DNA from: Hydrogenophaga crocea
GTDB taxonomy: Bacteria > Pseudomonadota > Gammaproteobacteria > Burkholderiales > Burkholderiaceae_C
Length of the DNA stretch: 64,000 nucleotides
Direction: 5' to 3'
Assembly (NCBI RefSeq): GCF_011388215.1
Contig: NZ_CP049989.1
Coordinates: forward strand, 4,196,001-4,260,000
The translations under genes were made by a program, and so were the position numbers. The notes under the pieces are model-generated. The model saw nothing but the letters and a program-made list of their open reading frames with translations, made no database searches and was not told where the DNA came from. This document shows, one piece after another, positions 53,084 to 62,185 of the stretch (positions are counted from its first letter, which is position 1; every line of letters starts with the position of its first letter).

Positions 53084-53690
53084 TGACCACGCCGTGGTGC
53101 GCCGCGGCATCCGCGACACGATCAGTGAAGCGGTGGACATCCAGGTGGTCGGCGAAGCCGGCAGCTACCCCGAGTTGCGCGAGCTCATGCGCAAGGCCGT
53201 GTGCGATGTGCTCGTGCTCGATCTGAACATGCCCGGTCGCGGCGGCCTGGAGGTGCTGGCCGCGCTCAAGGAAGAGGGCTCGGTGGTGAAGGTGCTGGTG
53301 GTGTCCATGTACCCCGAGGACCAGTACGCCATCCGCTGCCTGCGCGCGGGCGCACGCGGCTACGTGAACAAGGCCGGCGACCCGGCCGAGCTGGTGAACG
53401 CCATCCGCGTGGTGATGCAGGGCCGCAAGTACGTGACGGCCGAGGTCGCGCAGATGCTGGTGGACACCCTGAGCGCGCCCGAGACCGAGGAACTGCACGC
53501 CAGCCTGTCCGAGCGCGAGCTGCAGACGCTGCAGAAGATCGCCTCGGGCCGCAAGCTGTCCGACATCGCCGAAGAGCTCATGCTCAGCCCCAAGACCGTG
53601 AGCGTGTACCGCGCGCGGGTGCTCGAGAAGCTGCACCTGTCGAACAACGCGGAACTGACGGTCTATGCGATCCGCAACGGGCTGGTCTGA
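53061..53690 (+). CDS. LuxR/NarL family response regulator
   Basis: This 209-residue regulator has a receiver with Asp8-Asp9 (ILCDDHAVVRRG), Asp54 (LVLDLNMPG) and Lys in YVNKAGDP. A C-terminal LuxR helix-turn-helix follows (SERELQTLQKIASGRKLSDIAEELMLSPKTVSVYRARVLEKL). It overlaps the kinase gene by 23 bases and begins after AAGGAAG. Its targets are not evident; its place between che and fli genes suggests motility or surface control. Confidence 0.95.
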   Translation: MIKVILCDDHAVVRRGIRDTISEAVDIQVVGEAGSYPELRELMRKAVCDVLVLDLNMPGRGGLEVLAALKEEGSVVKVLVVSMYPEDQYAIRCLRAGARGYVNKAGDPAELVNAIRVVMQGRKYVTAEVAQMLVDTLSAPETEELHASLSERELQTLQKIASGRKLSDIAEELMLSPKTVSVYRARVLEKLHLSNNAELTVYAIRNGLV

Positions 53691-53919
53691 GGCGGTCAGC
53701 GCTCTTGCTCGAAACATCAGGCTAAATACCCTACAGGGTTCTTTGGATCGCCTTTCACCGGCCCGCCGCGAACGCGGCGCGCAGGCCATTCTTCTGCGCT
53801 GATCGAAACATCATGCGCTGGCGCGCGCTGCACCCCGGATCGCGGGGTTTGCCCGGCCTGGCCAAACCTACACTGCGCCGCTCAGTGCCGGCGCAGCAGC
53901 CGGCCGCAGGAGGAACCCC

Positions 53920-55338
53920 ATGTACTCGTTGCTGCCGGCTCTGGTCGCGGGGCTGTTCCTGGGCTATGGCACCTACGTGCTGCTCACGAAGGGGGTCAAT
54001 CGCGTCAGCCGCAGCTTTTTTCTGCTGTGCGTGACCACGTTCTTCTGGCAGGCAACCTGGGCGGTTCTTTTCCAAGTGGACGATCCGCAGCTGGCCGACA
54101 AACTGGCCCGGTTCGGCTACCTGTTGATCATCTTTCTGCCGACCAGTCTCTATCACCTGCTGATCGAGATCGCGAACCGCCCAGACGATCGTCCATGGGT
54201 CAAGCTGTCGTATGGCTTCGCGCTGATGCTGGGGGTTCTTGACCTCACCACCGATCTGTTCGTCGCTGGCCACTACCAGTACTTCTACGGCTACTACCCC
54301 AAGGCCGGCCCTTTGCATGCTCTGCATCTGGTGCAAACGGGACTGGTCGTGATGCGTGGCCTCTGGGTGACCTACCAGGCTGCTCGTCGCGTCGCTCCCG
54401 ACGATGCCGTGCGCCTGCGCTTGTGTGTGGTCAGCCTTCTGATCTATTTCTTCGCGTCGGTGGACTATCTGTGCAACTACGGGTTCGGCTTTTACCCGCC
54501 CGGTGTCGTGTTCATCGCGGTCAGCCTGGGGCTGATCATGCTGGCCGTGACCCGGCACAAGCTCATGAACCCGGTGGCCGTGGCGGCATCGGTCGCGCAC
54601 GAAATGCGCACACCGCTGGCCACCATTCGCCTGCAGGCCGAGACCTTGCATACGTGGTTGCCCGAGCTCGACCGGGGCTACCGCATCGCGGTGTCGCGTG
54701 GATTGCTCGAGCAGCCGTGTGAGGTACCTGACTTCTCACGCCTGTGCACCTTGGCGGAAGCGATCGCGAAACAGGTCGATCGCTCCAACGCCGTGATCGA
54801 CATGGTGCTCGCCTCGGCCCGTTTCGAGCAGATCAATCCCTCGGAATTCAGGCGCTGCTCCATGGGTGCGTGCGTGCGCGAGGCGATCGACAGCTATCCC
54901 TTCATCGGGCGGGAGCGAGACAAGGTGCACCTGAACCTCGGTGCCGACTTTCGTTTCATGGGTGCCGAAGCTTTGATGATTTATGTGCTGTTCAATCTTT
55001 TCAAGAACGCCCTCTACGCGATGAAGGCGGCCGGCAAGGGTGAGCTGCATATCGAACTGTCGAACGGGAAAGGGCAGCACGCGCTGATCGTTCGCGACAC
55101 CGGATCGGGCATTCCGGCGGCCAGCCTGCCCCGCATCTTCGATACCTTCTACACCACCAAGCCCATGAAAGGTGCGGGCCTGGGCCTGCCGTTCTGCCGC
55201 CGCGCGGTCGAGTCCTTCGGCGGTCGCATCCATTGCGAGTCGGTGGAGGGCGAGTACACGGTGTTTCACCTGCGATTTCCCGCCCTTCAGGGCCACCCTC
55301 AGCCGCGCTCGAAAGGTGTCGTGTCCATCACCTCGTAG
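53920..55338 (+). CDS. 7TM-type sensor histidine kinase, quorum-sensing-kinase-like
   Basis: This 472-residue protein has six to seven hydrophobic helices in the first 210 residues. Next come His227 (VAHEMRTPLATI), a helical stretch with GYRIAVSRG and NAVIDMVLASAR, and an ATPase domain (NLFKNALYAM, GAGLGLPFC). The layout and the helix after the His box resemble LqsS/CqsS/PhcS-type kinases that sense small fatty signals. The start follows AGGAGGA with good spacing. GC is somewhat lower than in neighbours. No cognate regulator gene follows; the 3' end overlaps the opposite thioesterase gene by 40 bases. Confidence 0.82.
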   Translation: MYSLLPALVAGLFLGYGTYVLLTKGVNRVSRSFFLLCVTTFFWQATWAVLFQVDDPQLADKLARFGYLLIIFLPTSLYHLLIEIANRPDDRPWVKLSYGFALMLGVLDLTTDLFVAGHYQYFYGYYPKAGPLHALHLVQTGLVVMRGLWVTYQAARRVAPDDAVRLRLCVVSLLIYFFASVDYLCNYGFGFYPPGVVFIAVSLGLIMLAVTRHKLMNPVAVAASVAHEMRTPLATIRLQAETLHTWLPELDRGYRIAVSRGLLEQPCEVPDFSRLCTLAEAIAKQVDRSNAVIDMVLASARFEQINPSEFRRCSMGACVREAIDSYPFIGRERDKVHLNLGADFRFMGAEALMIYVLFNLFKNALYAMKAAGKGELHIELSNGKGQHALIVRDTGSGIPAASLPRIFDTFYTTKPMKGAGLGLPFCRRAVESFGGRIHCESVEGEYTVFHLRFPALQGHPQPRSKGVVSITS

Positions 55339-55796
55339 TCGCGCATGCGGTTCAGCGCGAAGGCGGGCAACCGCTGCAGACGCTTTCGATGGTCCGCAAA
55401 AGCAATCTGCTGGTAGCCGGTGGCCACGGTTCTTTCTTCGCTGACGAAGCGGAACAGCAGTTGGAAGGAGCAGTGCCGGATCTCGTGGGTATTGACCTCA
55501 CAGGTCAGGTGCTGAAAGGGAAAGGACTCGTGCAGGTATTCGGCATGTGCGCGTTTGGTGATGAACACGCCCAGCGATTGCAGCATGTCGGCAGAAATGC
55601 ACTGGTGGAACCAGCGCTCGCGGCAAACGCCTTGCCACTCGAAGTACCTGGAGAAATAGGTGTTCCCGTACGCATTCGAATCCTTCAGGTAGATGTCGAT
55701 GCTGTGCCGGAAGGTTTTGATGGCGCGGCGCGCCGGGGTGGGTGCAGGCACGCCGTGACGAAAGGACTCGGGCAGGTCGATGAGGTGGGACAACAT
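55299..55796 (-). CDS. Hotdog-fold acyl-CoA thioesterase (CalE7/DynE7-like)
   Basis: This 165-residue single hotdog domain has HSIDIYLKDSNAYGNTYFSRYFEWQGVCRE, the pattern of the thioesterases found with enediyne polyketide synthases and of related acyl-CoA thioesterases. It should release an acyl or keto-acyl chain from a thioester. The ATG at 55796 follows AGGAG with a 7-base spacer. It converges on the 7TM kinase and overlaps it by 40 bases. A product signal for that kinase is a possible link. GC is lower than average here. Confidence 0.8.
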   Translation of the reverse strand: MLSHLIDLPESFRHGVPAPTPARRAIKTFRHSIDIYLKDSNAYGNTYFSRYFEWQGVCRERWFHQCISADMLQSLGVFITKRAHAEYLHESFPFQHLTCEVNTHEIRHCSFQLLFRFVSEERTVATGYQQIAFADHRKRLQRLPAFALNRMRDYEVMDTTPFERG

Positions 55797-55822
55797 GGAA
55801 GGCTCCTGTTTCATGGCGTTGA

Positions 55823-55838
55823 GGCTTTGGGCAAAGCC
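55823..55838. promoter_or_regulatory. Palindrome in the thioesterase leader
   Basis: GGCTTTG-GG-CAAAGCC is a 7-bp perfect inverted repeat 27 bases upstream of the thioesterase start. It could be an operator or a leader hairpin. Confidence 0.3.
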
Positions 55839-55915
55839 GCAGGCCCGGAATGGACCTGCACAGGCCAATCTAGTGAAGCGCAGCGCGTGTACCCACCCCC
55901 CGGCGTCGTTGGTGA

Positions 55916-56680
55916 TCAGCCGGTGAACATCGCCGTGGCCACGCGCAGCAGCGCGGCGATCGGCGTGTCCAGCATGGGCAGCGTGAAGGCGATGCCCAGC
56001 AGCCCGGCCGACAGGGTGACCGGAAAGCCGATGGCGAAGGCGTTCATCTGCGGCGCGATGCGCGAGACGATGCCCAGCACGGTGTTGATGAAGATGAGCA
56101 TGCCGATCAGCGGCAGCGCGATCCACAGCCCGTAGCGGAACACCACCGCGCCGAGTTCGTGCAGGCGCATGGTGTTGACGGCATCGAGCGCGCCGCCGCC
56201 CAGGGGGAAGGTGTTGAAGCTGGCCACCACGGCCTGCAGCAGCATGAGGTGGCCGCCCATGACCACGAACAGCAGCATGGTGGTGTTGCCGAAGAAGCGG
56301 CCCACGGTGCTGGTCTGGGCGCCCGTGGTGGGGTCGAAAAAGCCTGCGAAGTTCAGGCCCATCTGCAGGCCCACGAGTTCGCCCGCCAGTTCCACCGCGG
56401 CGAACACGATGCGCACCGCCAGGCCGATGGACACGCCGATCAGCAGCTGCTGCATCAGCACCTCGAGTGCGCGCGGGTCGGTGAGCGCGACCACGGGCTG
56501 ATCGCCCAGCGTGGCCTGCGCGCAGACCGCGATCAGGAAGGCCAGCGCCACGCGCGTGCGCAGCGGCACCGAGCGCGCCGAGAAGATGGGCGCACTGGAG
56601 AACACCGCGAGCACGCGGATGAAGGGCCAGAACACCGGCGACACCCAGGCCATGAGCTGGGCTTCGGTGAACGTGACCAT
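55916..56680 (-). CDS. fliR: Flagellar export gate protein FliR
   Basis: This 254-residue membrane protein starts MVTFTEAQLMAWVSPVFWPFIRVLAVF and has the family blocks MGLNFAGFFDPTTGAQTS and PLIGMLIFINTVLGIVSRIAPQMN. It forms the core of the type III export gate with FliP and FliQ. It is the last gene of the fli run, 25 bases after fliQ. Confidence 0.97.
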   Translation of the reverse strand: MVTFTEAQLMAWVSPVFWPFIRVLAVFSSAPIFSARSVPLRTRVALAFLIAVCAQATLGDQPVVALTDPRALEVLMQQLLIGVSIGLAVRIVFAAVELAGELVGLQMGLNFAGFFDPTTGAQTSTVGRFFGNTTMLLFVVMGGHLMLLQAVVASFNTFPLGGGALDAVNTMRLHELGAVVFRYGLWIALPLIGMLIFINTVLGIVSRIAPQMNAFAIGFPVTLSAGLLGIAFTLPMLDTPIAALLRVATAMFTG

Positions 56681-56705
56681 GCTCGAACCGTCCGCGGGCC
56701 TGCGC

Positions 56706-56975
56706 TCAGACGGCGTACTGCGGGATCGACAGCAGCGTGCTGCGGATGAACTCGACCAGGGTGGTGAGCATCCACGGCCCGGCGATGGCGAACACCGCGA
56801 TGGCGGCCACCAGCTTGGGCACGAAGGCCAGCGTCTGTTCGTGGATCTGCGTGATGGCCTGGAACAGGCTGATCACCAGGCCCACGCCAAGCACGGTGAG
56901 CAGCACCGGCGCGGCCACGCTGAGCAGCAGGAACAGCGCGTTCTGGCCGAAGGTGAGGGCGGCTTGGGGTTCCAT
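56706..56975 (-). CDS. fliQ: Flagellar export gate protein FliQ
   Basis: This 89-residue protein has two membrane helices and the signature GLVISLFQAITQIHEQTLAFVPK. Four copies wrap the FliP-FliR core. Size and sequence are standard. It lies 8 bases after fliP. Confidence 0.96.
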   Translation of the reverse strand: MEPQAALTFGQNALFLLLSVAAPVLLTVLGVGLVISLFQAITQIHEQTLAFVPKLVAAIAVFAIAGPWMLTTLVEFIRSTLLSIPQYAV

Positions 56976-56983
56976 GGTCTTGC

Positions 56984-57766
56984 CTATTGCGCGAAGGATG
57001 CGGCCAACGAGCCGATGAGGATGTTCCAGCCGTCCGCGAGCACGAACAGCATGAGCTTGAAGGGCAGGGCGACCAGCACCGGCGACAGCATCATCATGCC
57101 GAGCGACATCAGCACGCTGGCCACCACCATGTCGATGACCAGGAAGGGGATGAAGATCATGAAGCCGATCTGGAACGCGGTCTTGAGCTCGCTGGTGACG
57201 AAGGCCGGCACGATCACGCGCAGCGGCGCGTTCTCGGCCTTCACGTCGGCAGGCAGCTTGGCCAGGCGGGCGAAGAGTTCGAAGTCGGACTGGCGCGTCT
57301 GCTTGAGCATGAAGGCGCGCATGGGCGCTTCGCCGCGCTGCAGCGCCTGCTCGAAGGTGATCTGGTTGCGCGAGTAGGGCGCGTAGGCGTTGTCGTAGAC
57401 CTGGTCGAGCGTGGGGCCCATGACGAACAGCGTGAGGAACAGCGACAGGCCCACGATGACCTGGTTGGGCGGGGCCGATTGCGTGCCCAGGGCCTGGCGC
57501 ATGAGCGAGAGCACGATGACGATGCGCGTGAAGCCCGTCATCAGCAGCAGCACCGCGGGCAGGAAGGACAGCGCGGTGAAGAACAGCAGGGTCTGGATCG
57601 GCACCGAATAGCTGTTGCCCCCGGCGCCCTGGCCCACCACCAGCGGCAGCGAGGGGCCTTGCGGCGTGGGCACGGGCGCGCCTTGCGCCCACACGCCCAG
57701 CGAGAGCAGGGCCAGCGCGAGAAAGAGCGCGAGCGTGCGCAGGATCAGCACGTCAACGCGGCGCAT
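56984..57766 (-). CDS. fliP: Flagellar export gate protein FliP
   Basis: This 260-residue protein has an N-terminal signal-like helix and the classical motifs [38 protein letters not shown] and [21 protein letters not shown] chose the Met at 57766, which overlaps the fliO end by 14 bases; a longer frame would add 15 residues unlike the family. It forms the export pore with FliQ and FliR. Confidence 0.96.
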   Translation of the reverse strand: MRRVDVLILRTLALFLALALLSLGVWAQGAPVPTPQGPSLPLVVGQGAGGNSYSVPIQTLLFFTALSFLPAVLLLMTGFTRIVIVLSLMRQALGTQSAPPNQVIVGLSLFLTLFVMGPTLDQVYDNAYAPYSRNQITFEQALQRGEAPMRAFMLKQTRQSDFELFARLAKLPADVKAENAPLRVIVPAFVTSELKTAFQIGFMIFIPFLVIDMVVASVLMSLGMMMLSPVLVALPFKLMLFVLADGWNILIGSLAASFAQ

Positions 57767-58124
57767 CGCCAGGGCCCTTGTTGACCAGTTGTTGCGCCAG
57801 CCGCGCGGCAAAGCCCGCGGGGGCTGCGGGCGCAGCGGCGGCGCCCTCGGGCAGCGGCATGTGATGCAGCGCGGTGATGCTGCCCGGCGCCACGCCGAGC
57901 ACCAGGCACACGGCGTCCTCGCCCTGGCCGACCTGCAGGGTCACCACGCGCTGCTGCGGGCCGAGCGCCTGGCTCGCGAGCAGCTTGAGCGCGGGGCCTT
58001 GCTGGCCCGGCACGCCGGGCAGGCCGGCGAAGCCGGGCATGCGGCCGCGCGCCCATTTGAGCGCCCAGGCGATGCCCACCATCAGCGCCAGCAGCACCAG
58101 CGCCGGCCAAGCGTTCTGCCACAT
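57753..58124 (-). CDS. fliO: Flagellar assembly protein FliO
   Basis: This 123-residue protein has one N-terminal membrane helix (about 6-23) and a small cytoplasmic domain ([36 protein letters not shown]), the usual FliO layout. It helps FliP assemble. It overlaps fliP by 14 bases and follows fliN by 4 bases. Confidence 0.93.
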   Translation of the reverse strand: MWQNAWPALVLLALMVGIAWALKWARGRMPGFAGLPGVPGQQGPALKLLASQALGPQQRVVTLQVGQGEDAVCLVLGVAPGSITALHHMPLPEGAAAAPAAPAGFAARLAQQLVNKGPGDAPR

Positions 58125-58128
58125 GGGT

Positions 58129-58551
58129 TTACTTCCGGCTCAGGCGTTTCATGCGCTCGGACGGCGTCACGATGTCCGTGAGGCGGATGCCGAACTTGTC
58201 GTTCACCACCACCACCTCGCCTTGGGCGATCAGGTAGCCGTTGACGAGCACGTCCATGGGCTCGCCCGCGAGCGCGTCGAGCTCCACGATCGAGCCCTGC
58301 GCGAGCTGCAGGATGTACTTGATCGGCACGCGCGTGCGGCCCAGCTCCACCGACAGCTGCACCGGGATGTCCAGCACCATCTGGATGTCCTGCATCGCGG
58401 CATTGCCCGCGGCCGCGGCGGCGGCGGCCTTCACGGGCGTGTGCTCGGCATCGAAGGCGGGGGCGCCATCGGCGGTGGCGGTGGCGGCCTGTTCCTCGAG
58501 GGCCTGGGCCCACTCGTCGGCGATGGCGTCCTGGTTCGGGGTGTCGGACAT
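58129..58551 (-). CDS. fliN: Flagellar motor switch protein FliN
   Basis: This 140-residue protein has an acidic and Ala-rich N-terminus (1-52) and a C-terminal SpoA domain (VLDIPVQLSVELGRTRVPIKYILQLAQGSIVELD, VNGYLIAQGEVVVVNDKFGIRLTDI). It is part of the C-ring with FliM. It is preceded by fliM with a 22-base gap. Confidence 0.97.
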   Translation of the reverse strand: MSDTPNQDAIADEWAQALEEQAATATADGAPAFDAEHTPVKAAAAAAAGNAAMQDIQMVLDIPVQLSVELGRTRVPIKYILQLAQGSIVELDALAGEPMDVLVNGYLIAQGEVVVVNDKFGIRLTDIVTPSERMKRLSRK

Positions 58552-58573
58552 GGATGTCTCTCCTGAAAACGGG

Positions 58574-59578
58574 TCACAGGTCGGCGTTGGAGCCGAGCCA
58601 GTTCAGGTCGGCGCCGCGCAGGCTGCGCTCCACGCGCAAGGCGTACTTGCCTTTGTGCGTGCCGTACTGGCACTCGAAGATGGGCACACCGTCGACGTGC
58701 GCGGTGATGGTGGGCAGGCGGTCGAGCTCGATGAAGTCGCCGACCTGCATGGCCAGCAGCTGCTCCACCGTGGCCTCGGTCTTGGCGAGCTCGGCCACCA
58801 CGTTGACCTCGGCGGCCTGGATCTCGTGGCTGAGCAGCTTGACCCAGCGGCGGTCGACCTCGATGGCGTCGCCCTGCACGCTGGAATACAGCACGTCGCG
58901 GATGGGTTCGAGCGTGGCGTAGGGAATGCAGATGTGCAGCGAGCCCGTGAGGTCGCCGATCTCCAGCGTGAAGCTGGTGGAGACCACGATCTCGCTGGGC
59001 GTGGCGATGGTGGCGAACTGCGGCTGCATCTCCGAGCGCTGGTACGACAGCTCGATCGGGTACACGCCGCGCCAGGCCTTCTTGTATTCCTCGCTCACCA
59101 CCTCGACCAGGCGGTTGATCACGCGCTGCTCGGTGGGCGAGAAGTCGCGGCCTTCGATGCGGGTGTGGAACTTGCCGTTGCCGCCGAACAGGCTGTCGAT
59201 CACGCCGAACAGCAGCGTGGGCTCGCACACCACCAGGCCGTTGCCGCGCAGCGGGCGGATGGCCATGATGTTGAAGTTCGTGGGCACCACGAGCTCGCGC
59301 AGGAAGGCGCTGTACTTCTGCACCTGCACGCCGCCCACCGAGATCTCGGGGCTGCGGCGGATGAAGTTGAACAGGCCCTGGCGCAGGTTGCGCGAGAAGC
59401 GCTCGTTGACGATCTCCATGGTGGGCATGCGCCCACGCACGATGCGCTCCTGGCTCGAGAGGTTGTAGCTGCGCACGCCATCGGTGGGCGCTTCTTCCTT
59501 GGCGAGCTTCTGGCTCTCGCCGGTCACGCCCTCGAGCAGGGCGTCGACCTCTTCCTGGGACAGAAACGAGTCGGACAT
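58574..59578 (-). CDS. fliM: Flagellar motor switch protein FliM
   Basis: This 334-residue protein starts with the CheY-P-binding peptide (SDSFLSQEEVDALLEGV), followed by the middle domain (ERIVRGRMPTMEIVNERF, GGNGKFHTRIEGRDFSPTE) and a C-terminal SpoA domain. It receives CheY-P and switches rotation. It follows fliL by 16 bases. Confidence 0.97.
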   Translation of the reverse strand: MSDSFLSQEEVDALLEGVTGESQKLAKEEAPTDGVRSYNLSSQERIVRGRMPTMEIVNERFSRNLRQGLFNFIRRSPEISVGGVQVQKYSAFLRELVVPTNFNIMAIRPLRGNGLVVCEPTLLFGVIDSLFGGNGKFHTRIEGRDFSPTEQRVINRLVEVVSEEYKKAWRGVYPIELSYQRSEMQPQFATIATPSEIVVSTSFTLEIGDLTGSLHICIPYATLEPIRDVLYSSVQGDAIEVDRRWVKLLSHEIQAAEVNVVAELAKTEATVEQLLAMQVGDFIELDRLPTITAHVDGVPIFECQYGTHKGKYALRVERSLRGADLNWLGSNADL

Positions 59579-59594
59579 GGCTGGGCTCGCGCGC

Positions 59595-60164
59595 TTACTG
59601 CACGATGAAGCTGGAGAACAGCACGGCCTGCACCGGGTTGGGCGGCGCGCGGCGCTTCTTCTTCTTGCTGCCTTCCTCCTCGTGGTCGTCGACCTCGTAG
59701 CCCATGACCTCGGAGACGGCGGCGATGATGTCCTGGTTGAGCTTTTCCTTGCCCTCGGCGCTCAGCACCTGCTCGCTGGTGCGTTTGGCCAGCAGCATGA
59801 GCACGGCGCTGCGGATGCTGGGCATGTAGGCCTTCACGGCCTCGCCGGTGGCGGCGTCCTGCAGCTGCAGCGTGAGGCCGATCTGGATGTAGCGGTTGCC
59901 GCCGGTGTCGGCCAGGTTCACCACCATGTTCTCCAGTGGCAGGAAGGTGGGCGCGTGCTTGGGGTCGACCTTCTTCACGTGGGCGACGGGCGCGTCTTCC
60001 TCGTGGTCGTCCTCGGCGGTGTTCTTCTTGAGGATGAACAGTGCGCCGGCCGCGCCCGCGATGGCGAGCACCAGCACGCCGACGATGATGAACAGCAGCT
60101 TCTTGCCCTTTTTCTTGGGCGCTTCAGGGGCGTCGGCGGTGGCGGCAGCAGCAGCGGCGGACAT
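59595..60164 (-). CDS. fliL: Flagellar basal body-associated protein FliL
   Basis: This 189-residue protein has a membrane helix at about 25-45 (LLFIIVGVLVLAIAGAAGALFIL) and a periplasmic domain typical of FliL. There is an insertion of about 17 mostly Lys/Glu/Asp residues (EVDDHEEEGSKKKKRRA) before the last strand (VQAVLFSSFIVQ). It supports stator function. It starts a new gene block, 116 bases after the fliK stop. Confidence 0.94.
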   Translation of the reverse strand: MSAAAAAATADAPEAPKKKGKKLLFIIVGVLVLAIAGAAGALFILKKNTAEDDHEEDAPVAHVKKVDPKHAPTFLPLENMVVNLADTGGNRYIQIGLTLQLQDAATGEAVKAYMPSIRSAVLMLLAKRTSEQVLSAEGKEKLNQDIIAAVSEVMGYEVDDHEEEGSKKKKRRAPPNPVQAVLFSSFIVQ

Positions 60165-60248
60165 GGGCTTCCTTCATCGGTGGCACCCGCACAGGGCGGG
60201 GGGGGATGAGAAGGATTGTGGGATTCCACCCCCACGCCCGTTCGCCGG

Positions 60249-60272
60249 ATAAGCGCTGAAAAAGGCGCTTAT
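60249..60272. promoter_or_regulatory. Hairpin between fliK and fliL
   Basis: ATAAGCGC and GCGCTTAT form an 8-bp perfect stem with an 8-base loop (TGAAAAAG on the plus strand), 8 bases after the fliK stop. It may separate or attenuate the fliHIJK and fliLMNOPQR parts. Confidence 0.45.
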
Positions 60273-60280
60273 TCCCGGGC

Positions 60281-61651
60281 TCAGATGAACAGGTCGAGCC
60301 CGCCGTTGGCCGGGCGCTGGGCGGCCTGGGCGCGCGCCGGTGGGGTGGCCGGTGCGGCGGGCTCGGCGCTGTCGCGCTGCACGCGCGGCTGGTGCAGCGT
60401 GGGCGTGTGGCCCTCGCGCGGGCGGTCCTGCTGCTGGCTGCCGACCGACACGTCGGCCAGCTGCAGGCCGCCCTGCTGCAGGCGTTCGCCGAGCGCGGCG
60501 CGGGCCTGCTCGCGCAGGGCGTCGCGCGTGGCGCTGTCGTCGGTGCGGATGTCCAGCCGCACCTCGTCGCCGCGCACGGCGAGCTGGATGTCGATCGCGC
60601 GGCCGGCTTCTTCGCCCACGCGCAGGCTGGCGTGGCGCAGGCCGTGCGCGCCGCCCCAGTGCTGCACCTCGACGGCCTCGGCGTCCGCGCGGGCCTCGGC
60701 ATAGGGGTCGTTGGGCTGGGCGGTGCTGTCGTCGGTGGCGAGGCGGGTGTGGCCGTCGTGGCTGTCGGGGCCGGCGCCGGCCTGGCCGCCCGAGCCGTCG
60801 GCCTGGGCGGCGTTGCCGGCGGCGCCCACGGCGGCCGGGCCGGTCCAGGTGCCGCTGGGCGCGGCGCCCGGGGCCGCGTCGTCGGCGGCGCCGGCGCCCG
60901 CGGAGCCGCCCAGCGCGGCGTGCGCGGCCGGGAAGCGGGCGTCGAGCGTGACGGTGCTGCGCACCGCGTCGAGGTGGGCGTTGGCCGCGTTGGCCGCGTC
61001 GGGCGCGGCGGCGCTCCAGCGCAGGGCGGGCACGTCGGCGCCGTTGCCGCCCGTGGCCCGGGCGGCGGCCTGCAATGCGGCCGGTGTGCCGGCGGCGGGC
61101 TGGGCCTGGGCGGCGCGCGTGGCCGCCACCTGCCAGCTCAGGCCGGGCGCGCGGGCGGTGCCGTTGGCGGCCGCGTCGGCGGCGCGCAGGGCGGGGTCGG
61201 GGTCGAGCGCCTGGGCGCCCTGGGTCTCGGTGAGCGCGGCGCCGCTGGCGGCCACGGCGGTGTCGCCGCGGGCGGCGCGCGCCAGGTCGGGGTGGGTCTT
61301 GTCCAGGGCCGGCGGCTGCCACAGCATGAGGCCGGCCAGCGGGTGTTCGTCGAGCGGGTCTTGGGCGTCGATGCCGGGCTTGCCCTTGCCGGCCTTGCCC
61401 GGCTTGCCGCCGGCGGGCGCGCCGCTGTCGAGGCCGTCGATCGCGTCGGCCGCGGCCAGGGCGTCGGTGGCGCTGCCGTCCACGGGCGCGGCGTCGGCCG
61501 CGAGCGCGAGCAGGGTGGCGAACAGATCGGCCGGCGCCTGGCGCTGGCCGTGCGCCTGCGTGCCGTTGGCGCCCTGGCTGCCCTGCGCGCTCTGGGTGCG
61601 CGCGTGGCCGGGGGTCTGCGGGGCGTGGGTGCTGGTGGCGGCGGTGGTCAT
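60281..61651 (-). CDS. fliK: Flagellar hook-length control protein FliK
   Basis: This 456-residue protein has a long, Ala/Gly-rich variable region. The C-terminal FliK domain lies at about 335-425 (GLRHASLRVGEEAGRAIDIQLAVRGDEVRLDIRTDD, LQQGGLQLADVSV). It acts as a secreted ruler and switches export specificity. The C-terminus GGLDLFI resembles the tails of CheD and the CheZ-like protein. It is coupled to fliJ by ATGA. Confidence 0.92.
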   Translation of the reverse strand: MTTAATSTHAPQTPGHARTQSAQGSQGANGTQAHGQRQAPADLFATLLALAADAAPVDGSATDALAAADAIDGLDSGAPAGGKPGKAGKGKPGIDAQDPLDEHPLAGLMLWQPPALDKTHPDLARAARGDTAVAASGAALTETQGAQALDPDPALRAADAAANGTARAPGLSWQVAATRAAQAQPAAGTPAALQAAARATGGNGADVPALRWSAAAPDAANAANAHLDAVRSTVTLDARFPAAHAALGGSAGAGAADDAAPGAAPSGTWTGPAAVGAAGNAAQADGSGGQAGAGPDSHDGHTRLATDDSTAQPNDPYAEARADAEAVEVQHWGGAHGLRHASLRVGEEAGRAIDIQLAVRGDEVRLDIRTDDSATRDALREQARAALGERLQQGGLQLADVSVGSQQQDRPREGHTPTLHQPRVQRDSAEPAAPATPPARAQAAQRPANGGLDLFI

Positions 61652-62127
61652 GAGGAGGACATGGGCTGGAAACTGCTGTCGTTCTCGAGGCGGCGGCGGT
61701 GGATGTTCTGCGCCATCTCGTCGGTGTGCTTCTGTTCGCGGCGCTGCAGCTTCTGCTGCCAGGCTTCCATCTGGCGCGCGGCGTACTTGCGCAGGCTGGC
61801 GAGCTCGCGCTCGGCGTCGACCACGGCGGCCTGGGCCTGGTCCACGCGCCGGGCGTGGTCGGCCAGCACACCCTGCTGGAAATCCATGGCGTGTTCGAGC
61901 TTGGCCATGAACTGGCGGTGGTTCATGAGCAGCGCCACGTTCACGCCCACCGCGCCGCGCTCGGCGAAGCGGCGGCTGGCTTCGTCGGCGTAGCTGCTGA
62001 GCTGGTCCATCTGTTCCTGGGCCTGGCGCTGCGCCTGCTGCTGGCGCGCGCATTCGGCCAGGGCTTCATCGCGCCGGCGTTCGGCGAGTTCGATCACGGG
62101 GTCCAGTTGCTGGGCCGGACGGGTCAT
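61648..62127 (-). CDS. fliJ: Flagellar export chaperone-like protein FliJ
   Basis: This 159-residue all-helical coiled-coil protein (AERRRDEALAECARQQQAQ, LASLRKYAARQMEAWQQKLQRREQKHTDEMAQN) is typical of FliJ. It forms the stalk of the FliI ATPase. I chose the ATG at 62127, which has GGAGG 7 bases upstream, over a TTG two codons earlier. Confidence 0.93.
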   Translation of the reverse strand: MTRPAQQLDPVIELAERRRDEALAECARQQQAQRQAQEQMDQLSSYADEASRRFAERGAVGVNVALLMNHRQFMAKLEHAMDFQQGVLADHARRVDQAQAAVVDAERELASLRKYAARQMEAWQQKLQRREQKHTDEMAQNIHRRRLENDSSFQPMSSS

Positions 62128-62185
62128 TCGCAAACCTCCGCGCAGTGCGCTGCGGTGCGATCAGCTTCGGGCGGCCGTGCGCTGA

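Noticed and set aside
53709..53813. Direct repeat TCGAAACATCA at 53709-53719 and 53803-53813
   Set aside because: Eleven bases 94 apart could be a duplication flanking an insertion, but the enclosed 83 bases show no element structure, so chance cannot be excluded.
60175..60196. TGGCAC-containing stretch as a sigma-54 promoter for fliL
   Set aside because: The sequence is on the wrong strand for fliL and lacks the TTGC element at the required spacing.
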